NCBI GenBank assembly: GCA_031216445.1
Contig: CM062204.1
Location: forward strand, 14,753,001-14,817,000
Source of the DNA: Lateolabrax maculatus
Taxonomy: Eukaryota > Chordata > Actinopteri > Acropomatiformes > Lateolabracidae
Direction: 5' to 3'
Length of the DNA stretch: 64,000 nucleotides
The notes below the pieces were generated by a model. That model ran no database searches. It was not told the origin of the DNA and worked only from the letters and a program-made list of their open reading frames with translations. Made by a program: the position numbers and the translations under genes. Shown here in pieces: positions 58,208-64,000 of this stretch (the first letter of the stretch is position 1; each line of letters begins with the position of its first letter).

Positions 58208-58720
58208 CAGTTCACAGCATCAGAGCGCGCTCCAGAGGCGGGGCTGTGCGTGACCCGGTTAGACGAAACACAAGCGGCTCCCGCGTCCATCCTCATTCAG
58301 GTTTCTGGGGAAGAGGAGGGGGAGAAGTCTCCGTCTTCCCCCCGCGGCAGCCGCCATGTCCGAGTGCAGAAGGCAGTGGAACCGGGAGGACGAGCTGCCG
58401 GTCTACCTGGCGGGGCCGCTCGCCGCCGCCGGGCCGAACCAGAGGAAGAGCTACGGCATGTTCAGCTCCGTGGAGGGGGCCTTCGAAAGCAAGACCATAG
58501 ACTTCAACAGCTACGCGGTGGGGAGGAAAGGGAGCCGCACCCCGAGGAGCGGGAGCCGGGAAAGGCTCCTGGACACCGGTGACCCCGCCGGAGAGACGCC
58601 CAGCCACACCCGGGAGGGCTCACCGACCAACCCGCCCGGGGAGGGAGACGACGCGGCTGTGGAGGTCAGACATTCATCCGGGAAGGAAAGCCCGACTGGG
58701 GAGGTGGGTGCCGGCGATTT
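58200..58720 (+). promoter_or_regulatory. crmp1: CpG island at the crmp1 long-isoform first exon
   Basis: GC-rich sequence begins directly after the (GA)26 run and covers the start codon at 58356. No TATA box is obvious. Confidence 0.5.
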
Positions 58721-61700
58721 ATTTTATTTATTTTTTCTCTTTCTGGCTTTTTTTTTTTTGGTTTAAATTCTGATGTGTGAGTCGTGTGTGAGCGCGCATC
58801 CAGATAAACACATGCGATGCATCAGGTGCGGTGTTAAAAACGCCCATCGACTACAGCCGGTGGAGAGCAACTGACCTATTTAGAGAAAAGGACCAGAGAC
58901 TACTAGTTTTGAAAGGCTAAAAAAGCGTAAACAGCCTATTTTAATCGTTTATTCCTGGTAGGCGAAAGGTGTCGGCCTGGTTCTGGAAGACCAGAAATGT
59001 CGCTTTATTAATTCACCGCCTGAGGAGTTGTTATTCTGAGACGAGTCTGCATAAATGATGAACTTTTGGCTGCACTGCAGTTTGGCCCGTTTTGGTTTAT
59101 GTCCGCGCAGCTCCAACAAAATTCTCCCCCACCCAAAAAAAAGATGCAGATGCGCGTCTGTACGGTGTCGCTCCTCTCAGTGCGCTCCTCTGCTGCTGCT
59201 GCTGCTGCTGTTGTTGTTGTTGTGCTCTCACGTGTAGGGGGCGTGAGGCGGCCCCGCGCCCTCCCGTCTGCGCCTTGGACGCTCGCCTTCCGCGCGCGCG
59301 CACCCACGCTGAACCCACGCACGCACGCACGCACGCACGGGATCGTCACCTGCCTCCGTTTTCCACGCAGCCGTACGGCGACTGCCGATTCATCGCTCTC
59401 CCACGGAGACGAAAAGAAAAAAAAATAACAAACAAGACGAACGGACACGCACGCACAGTGGGAGGCGGAGGGGCGCAGAGCGCAGCGCGGGGCGCCGGAG
59501 TCATCGCCGCCCGCTTCCGAGCTGACGGCCCGGAGAGAGGATGTGTGAGAGCGGTCACCAGGGGAGGAGCAGCATCCCGCAGCTGACGGTAAGACACCCG
59601 GCCCGCTCAGCCGCGTTTGACTCGGCCTGTGCGCAAATCCTCTCCGCCGGCACCGGGGATTAAACTCTTAGTGAGGCGGCAGAGAGCAGAAGGCCCCTCC
59701 AGTCCGTTTCGTCCTGCGTGGTGGAACCGGGGGGAAAGAAGAAGAAAAAAAAAAAAAAAAAAAACCCAGACAGGGAGGCGACGATTGTCGATGTCTGTGT
59801 CTAGCCCGAGCGCCCATTCTCGCCCGGGGTTGGCGAGTGTTGCGTAATCTCGCCGCCTGCCAGGGGGATTAACTCGGTTGACGTGATGGTCGAACGCAGA
59901 GTCACGCAGGAAACACTGGCATGGAACAACGCAGAGGTGTGAGGGTGGATTTGTTGCAAAGATGCGTCCCTTTTTGCCTTTTATCCCTGTCAAAGCATGC
60001 AACAGTGTGCAGAGAGCCTCCTCTGTCATTTTCAGATTGTCGTTAAATGTCAAAGGAACCCAAAGGCAACCATACAATTGATATAACCAGGCGTTACATT
60101 TTATGGGGGAAGACAGACTATAAGGCGTCAGACTGTATTCACATTTTTCCTTATGTAATCAGCCTTATTGGCTAAAGATGCTGAGGATTCAGCTGGGCTG
60201 TCAGCTGCTTCATCTCCAACCATGGATGATCACCGGTTACCATGGAGACATAACATCTTCCTAATGCTGTTGCCAGGCACCCTGCATGGTGGTAGAGGGT
60301 GTGGACGCATGGTAGTCTGAAAAAAAGCGTGCTTGTTTAACAGTGTGCCTCTAAATATTCAGTTTTTGATTGTGTTTATAATCTGATCGCACATATAAAT
60401 AATAATAATTTAAATAAGAGAGGAAGGCAGACGGCACTAATATTAGCTTTTGTGAGATCCCACCCATGCACAGCACTTGTGTGGCTATGCGTTGCTTTCC
60501 ACCCTCATCCACTGCACTCATAATATTGCTATAACATAACATGTTACATAACTGATGCAGTATATCGAAACGTCAGGATTGAATTCAACCCCTCCTGTAC
60601 CCCTCCCTCCCCTACTGTCTCTCTCTTTCTGTACTTCTTCCCTGCAGAGTGAAAGGCTGTTGATCAAAGGAGGGCGGGTGGTCAATGATGACCAGTCTCT
60701 TTATGCAGATGTCTACGTTGAGGATGGGCTCATCAAGTGCGTATATAAGGATGTCAGAGAACTGCAGAGGCACACAAATATAGATTTGAGTATTGTGAAT
60801 ATTCTGCAGTTAATAATGATTTCACTTCCTTATTCCCTTGTATGCCCTTCTCCATCTCCTCATCCTCTACCACCCCTTTTTTATCCATACCCATGTACTT
60901 TCTATCTTTTCCCGTCGTCTCTGCTCCTCGGCCTTCCTTTGCTTTTCGCCTCCCTTTCACCCACCCTTTTGTCTCTGCATGCGTCTGATCCTTGGCAGGC
61001 AAGTGGGGGAGAATCTAGTCGTACCGGGGGGTGTCAAGGTGATCGAGGCCAATGGCTGCATGGTGATACCTGGAGGGATAGATGTCAACACCTGTCTGAT
61101 GAAGCCTTTCCTGGGCACACAGCCTATTGATGATTTCCTCCAGGGCACCAAGGCTGCACTTGCTGGGGGCACCACCATGATCAGTGAGTGTGGATGCCTA
61201 GCAGCACATATGCAGCCACAGTACGCACTGTAACCACATATTAATTCAAGCGATGAACCCTGGCATCTTTCAGTTGACCATGTGAGCCCCCAGCCTGGGG
61301 ACAGTCTGCTGGAGGCGTTTGAGTGCTGGCAGGAGGCTGCAGATAAGAAGGCTTGTTGCGATTACTCCCTGCACGTAGACATCCCAGAGTGGAATGAGAC
61401 TATTAAAGATGAGTTGGAGCTGCTGGTGCACGAGAAAGGTATGCCAGTTTTTAGTTATTCCATAATATTTAGAGCTGTGGTCATTGTTGTAATTCCTTTT
61501 TCATTTTCCTCCCTTTTTGGACCCATTTTACAAGAACAATAGGGGCAGATTTAGAAGCAATTTGGCCCAGTGCTGAATCCTCTTATAGGCAAGTCCCAGC
61601 AGAAATCCATTGTTCTTGTAACGGTGCTATCATGGTGGCAGTGCATGCATTTTGCTTGTAATCTGTTTTAAGTAAAAAATCACTTTTCTTTTGGGGAAGC

Positions 61701-63619
61701 TACAACATAGAGCCGTAACTGAGCCAAGGCAGCTGCTTGTGTTGCCTGTTCCTTTTCAGAAATAAAGCTGAGAGTTGTATTTGGTGGCTCAGATGCTAGA
61801 CATAAACATGCTCTGCAGACGAGGTTGTAGATCAGTTTCTGTGTTTTGCAACTTGAAGTTGTGCCCTTTGTCTTGCCTTTATTTATAGCATTTTATGATA
61901 CATTATTTTGGCTACACTCAAACAATTTTTCCTGAGTTTCCCTTCCTTGTCATGAATACATTCATCGTTTCTACTCTTGTCAGGTGTCAACTCATTCCAA
62001 GTGTACATGGCTTATAAGGATGTGTACCAGATGTCAGACTCTCAGGTATGTTTCATAATCACTAATTGCACTAATCATAATACTGCACTAGTGCATTGAT
62101 TACCAATTTCTTCACATAAAGCTGCAACTTTCTGCTCCTTTTACTATTAATCCCATTTTTGTTTTTTGGACTTCCTTTCCTCAGTTGTATGAGGCTTTCT
62201 CCTTCCTGAAGCAGCTGGGTGCTGTGGTGTTAGTTCATGCTGAAAATGGAGACCTGATTGCTCAGGTAAGTGCCACATAAATTCCTCTATTTTTGTCTCA
62301 TAGCGGCAAGTGGCAACCCATAGCTCTTGTAACACTGTCACAACCTGTCAGTGTCTTTACTCAGCCTCCAGACACAGCAGTTTACAGGGGTGAAATAACT
62401 AACAATATATAATGGCTGAACTAAATCATGGCCAATCTTTTACCTTACCTACCCTGGAACCTCCACTGCAGTTGAGAGATATTCTTGTTACATAACTCCA
62501 CAGCTCTAATAAAGAAGGAGAGGATTAATGCCGCTGCTGCTGCAGCTGCCACTGCTGGGTATGACAGGTTTATCATAGGCCACCATTACTATTGATCATT
62601 ATTATAGTAATGATGAGGATGTAATGGCGATTAAGATGGTGAGGGTGAAGGTGCAGATAATACTGACAGCAGTGATGAAAAGTTATGGCAAAAAACCACA
62701 ATGATATGTACAGATAATGAATGATGATGGGAGGTCTGATGAATGATAATGACATACTATTAACAGTAATGGAAATAGAGAGATGGGTGATGAAAACCCT
62801 TTACAAGCACCAACCCCCTTTGAGAACAAACATTGAAACCAAAAAATAAACAAATAAAAAACACAGTAAGGGGGTGGAGGTCTGGTTTACAGCACCGTCA
62901 AAAGCACAACTGCAGCCAGCAAAAGCTCCCCATAGTGCATTCTAGCATTACAATGTACACTTTTTTTTTTTTTTGATAGCATGACAGTTTTGTGGGTAAA
63001 ACATGATTTGACAAGTATTGTATGTAATGTGGACAGTTATTGTAGTGGGTATGAAGACAACTGTTGTCATTCATGTTTTAGGAGCAGAGAAAAATCCTCG
63101 GAATGGGAATCACCGGACCTGAAGGCCATCCTCTGAGTCGTCCTGAAGAGGTGATATAACCTTCGTATATCCTATAATCCATCCACCCATCCACTCATCT
63201 ATCCATAGGTCTCAGTGTTTTCTTTACATCCTTTCAACGCAGCTGGAGGCTGAGGCGGTGTTCCGTGCCATCACCCTTGGTAACCGTGTGAATTGTCCTG
63301 TCTACATCACCAAGGTGATGAGCAGGAGTGCAGCTGACACTATAGCCCAGGCCCGCAGGAAAGGTGAGCCTCTCTTACTTTTCACTCTATTTTAATGACA
63401 GTGTTTATGAACATCTTCTTTTTAAATCCTGCCCTTCACTGTCCCACTGTCTTCCCTTCCAGGTTCTGTAGTTTTTGGGGAGCCAATTACAGCTAGCCTT
63501 GCTACTGATGGCTCTCACTATTGGAGCAAGAACTGGGCCAAAGCGGCTGCTTATGTGACCTCTCCACCTTTGAGCCCTGACCCCACAACCCCAGACCACC
63601 TCCACACACTGCTGGCTAG
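58356..63619 (+). CDS. crmp1: Collapsin response mediator protein 1, long isoform (5' part)
   Basis: Coding exons visible: 58356-58703, 60648-60736, 60999-61183, 61274-61438, 61984-62045, 62185-62265, 63082-63150, 63243-63363 and 63463-63619. They are continuous in phase for about 425 residues. The gene continues past the right edge. CRMP1 is a cytosolic dihydropyrimidinase-like protein that transduces semaphorin signals to the growth-cone cytoskeleton. The first exon (GCCGCCATGTCC context) reads MSECRRQWNREDELPVYLAG and contains GMFSSVEGAFESKTIDF, matching the long-isoform N-terminus of vertebrate CRMP1. The shared part carries SERLLIKGGRVVNDDQSLYAD, VVPGGVKVIEANG, QVYMAYKDVYQMSDSQL, VLVHAENGDLIAQ, GITGPEGHPLSRPEELEAEA and HYWSKNWAKAAAYVTSPPLSPDP. 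CRMP proteins keep the amidohydrolase fold but lack hydrolase activity. The C-terminal tail lies outside the window. Confidence 0.95.
59191..59222. repeat. (CTG)n(TTG)n trinucleotide run
   Basis: About seven CTG units followed by TTG units in the crmp1 upstream CpG island. Confidence 0.9.
59541..59588 (+). CDS. crmp1: crmp1 alternative first exon (short isoform)
   Basis: Sixteen codons (MCESGHQGRSSIPQLT) end at ACG/gtaaga in phase 0 and join in frame to SERLLIKGG in the exon at 60648. The result matches the usual short CRMP start (MSYQGKKSIPHITSDRLLIKGG in the family), including the SIP..T core. It is embedded in a second CpG island, about 1.2 kb downstream of the long-isoform exon. The two exons are therefore alternatives driven by separate promoters. 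Confidence 0.85.
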
Positions 63620-64000
63620 GTAAGTCAACCATTTTAGCAATGGATGCACATGATGCAAACTAAGCAAATGCACTAAAGTCTCCTTATAATGCAAGGCCCC
63701 CGTTTTTTTGCAGTAGGTGATGATAATACTCTGAGAAGCCTGACAAAACATGTGGCTACAGTATATTTTATGAACACTGGAACAAACTTTTCTAATTAAT
63801 GCGGAGTGAGGGCAGACAAAGTGCTTAATTTAGCTATAACCTCTGCAGAAAGTGAAATGCAAATCAGCGGGGTGACACCAAAGGAGACACCTACAAGTAT
63901 CTAACACTCACTATTTGCCCTTAGGTATTAGTTTGTTATTCATGCCACAAACAACTGCTAGTGTAATACACAATGTCAGATCAGCTTCAGTGGAAAATAA

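Larger units (their letters stand above)
56800..58355. other. Interval between wfs1 and crmp1 promoters
   Basis: No confirmed gene. It contains an AAGAAT-rich stretch (57428-57470), a (TC)20 run (57665-57704), a coding-like minus-strand block at about 57707-57879, a C run (57924-57937), a (TG)n run (58132-58150) and a (GA)26 run (58153-58204) immediately before the crmp1 long-isoform leader. jakmip1, which lies between these genes in human, is not visible. Confidence 0.5.
59180..59900 (+). promoter_or_regulatory. crmp1: CpG island at the crmp1 short-isoform first exon
   Basis: Dense CpG sequence surrounds the start codon at 59541. It also contains a (CTG)n(TTG)n run (59191-59222), an ACGC repeat (about 59317-59338) and an A run (about 59742-59763). 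Confidence 0.5.

Noticed and set aside
58042..58296. Minus-strand frame over the GA/TG microsatellite
   Set aside because: It is kept open by dinucleotide repeats (Leu-Ser and Thr-His runs) and is not a gene.
59097..59330. Minus-strand frame with a polyglutamine run
   Set aside because: It is antisense to the (CTG)n run in the crmp1 CpG island, with no other coding features.

Overview
This window is nuclear DNA of a bony fish, most likely a teleost. The evidence is spliced vertebrate genes with GT-AG introns, orthologues of genes that all sit on human chromosome 4, abundant CA/GT/GA microsatellites, and short repeat fragments typical of teleost genomes (a hAT-like MITE, an LTR retroelement, copies of common fish repeats). 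Nothing bacterial, plasmid-like or CRISPR-like is present. All exon structures below were built by hand, by reading frames through canonical splice sites and checking phase continuity.

Layout, left to right. (1) 1-17.5 kb, minus strand: the 5' end of an ankyrin gene, best called ank2. One shared exon (360-461) encodes the start of the ankyrin-repeat region. Two alternative first exons lie upstream (1681-1815 and 3993-4118), and a third candidate first exon sits in a CpG island at 16829-16960. The rest of the gene runs off the left edge. (2) 19.25-24.51 kb, minus: a complete eight-exon hpf1 (histone PARylation factor 1, 352 aa). (3) 25.86-36.64 kb, minus: a complete, divergent PDE5-type cGMP phosphodiesterase of about 943 aa in 20 coding exons. 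An LTR retroelement lies in the intron between its exons 12 and 13. (4) 37.7-43.6 kb, plus: complete ppp2r2c (B55-gamma regulatory subunit of PP2A, 453 aa, nine coding exons), head-to-head with the phosphodiesterase gene. (5) 47.6-56.7 kb, minus: complete wfs1 (wolframin, 1039 aa, ten coding exons plus an inferred non-coding first exon), tail-to-tail with ppp2r2c. (6) 58.36 kb to the right edge, plus: the 5' part of crmp1, with a long-isoform first exon, a short-isoform first exon and eight shared exons.

The genes do not form a pathway. They are a synteny block. In human, WFS1-PPP2R2C (tail-to-tail) and CRMP1 are neighbours on 4p16, PDE5A and ANK2 lie on 4q26, and HPF1 lies further down 4q. 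The window therefore joins pieces of the two human chromosome arms. jakmip1, which lies between WFS1 and CRMP1 in human, is not visible between them here.

I found no clearly new biological system. The items most worth a second look are: an ankyrin first exon that begins with an apparent N-myristoylation plus palmitoylation signal; the unusual 206-residue Ser/Thr/Pro-rich N-terminal exon, extra introns and a palindromic insertion in wfs1; the altered substrate-pocket residues in the PDE5-like enzyme; two neighbouring perfect hairpins next to a CpG island; a one-nucleotide-loop G-quadruplex motif in hpf1 intron 1; and an LTR element ending 12 bases beyond a splice-donor GT.
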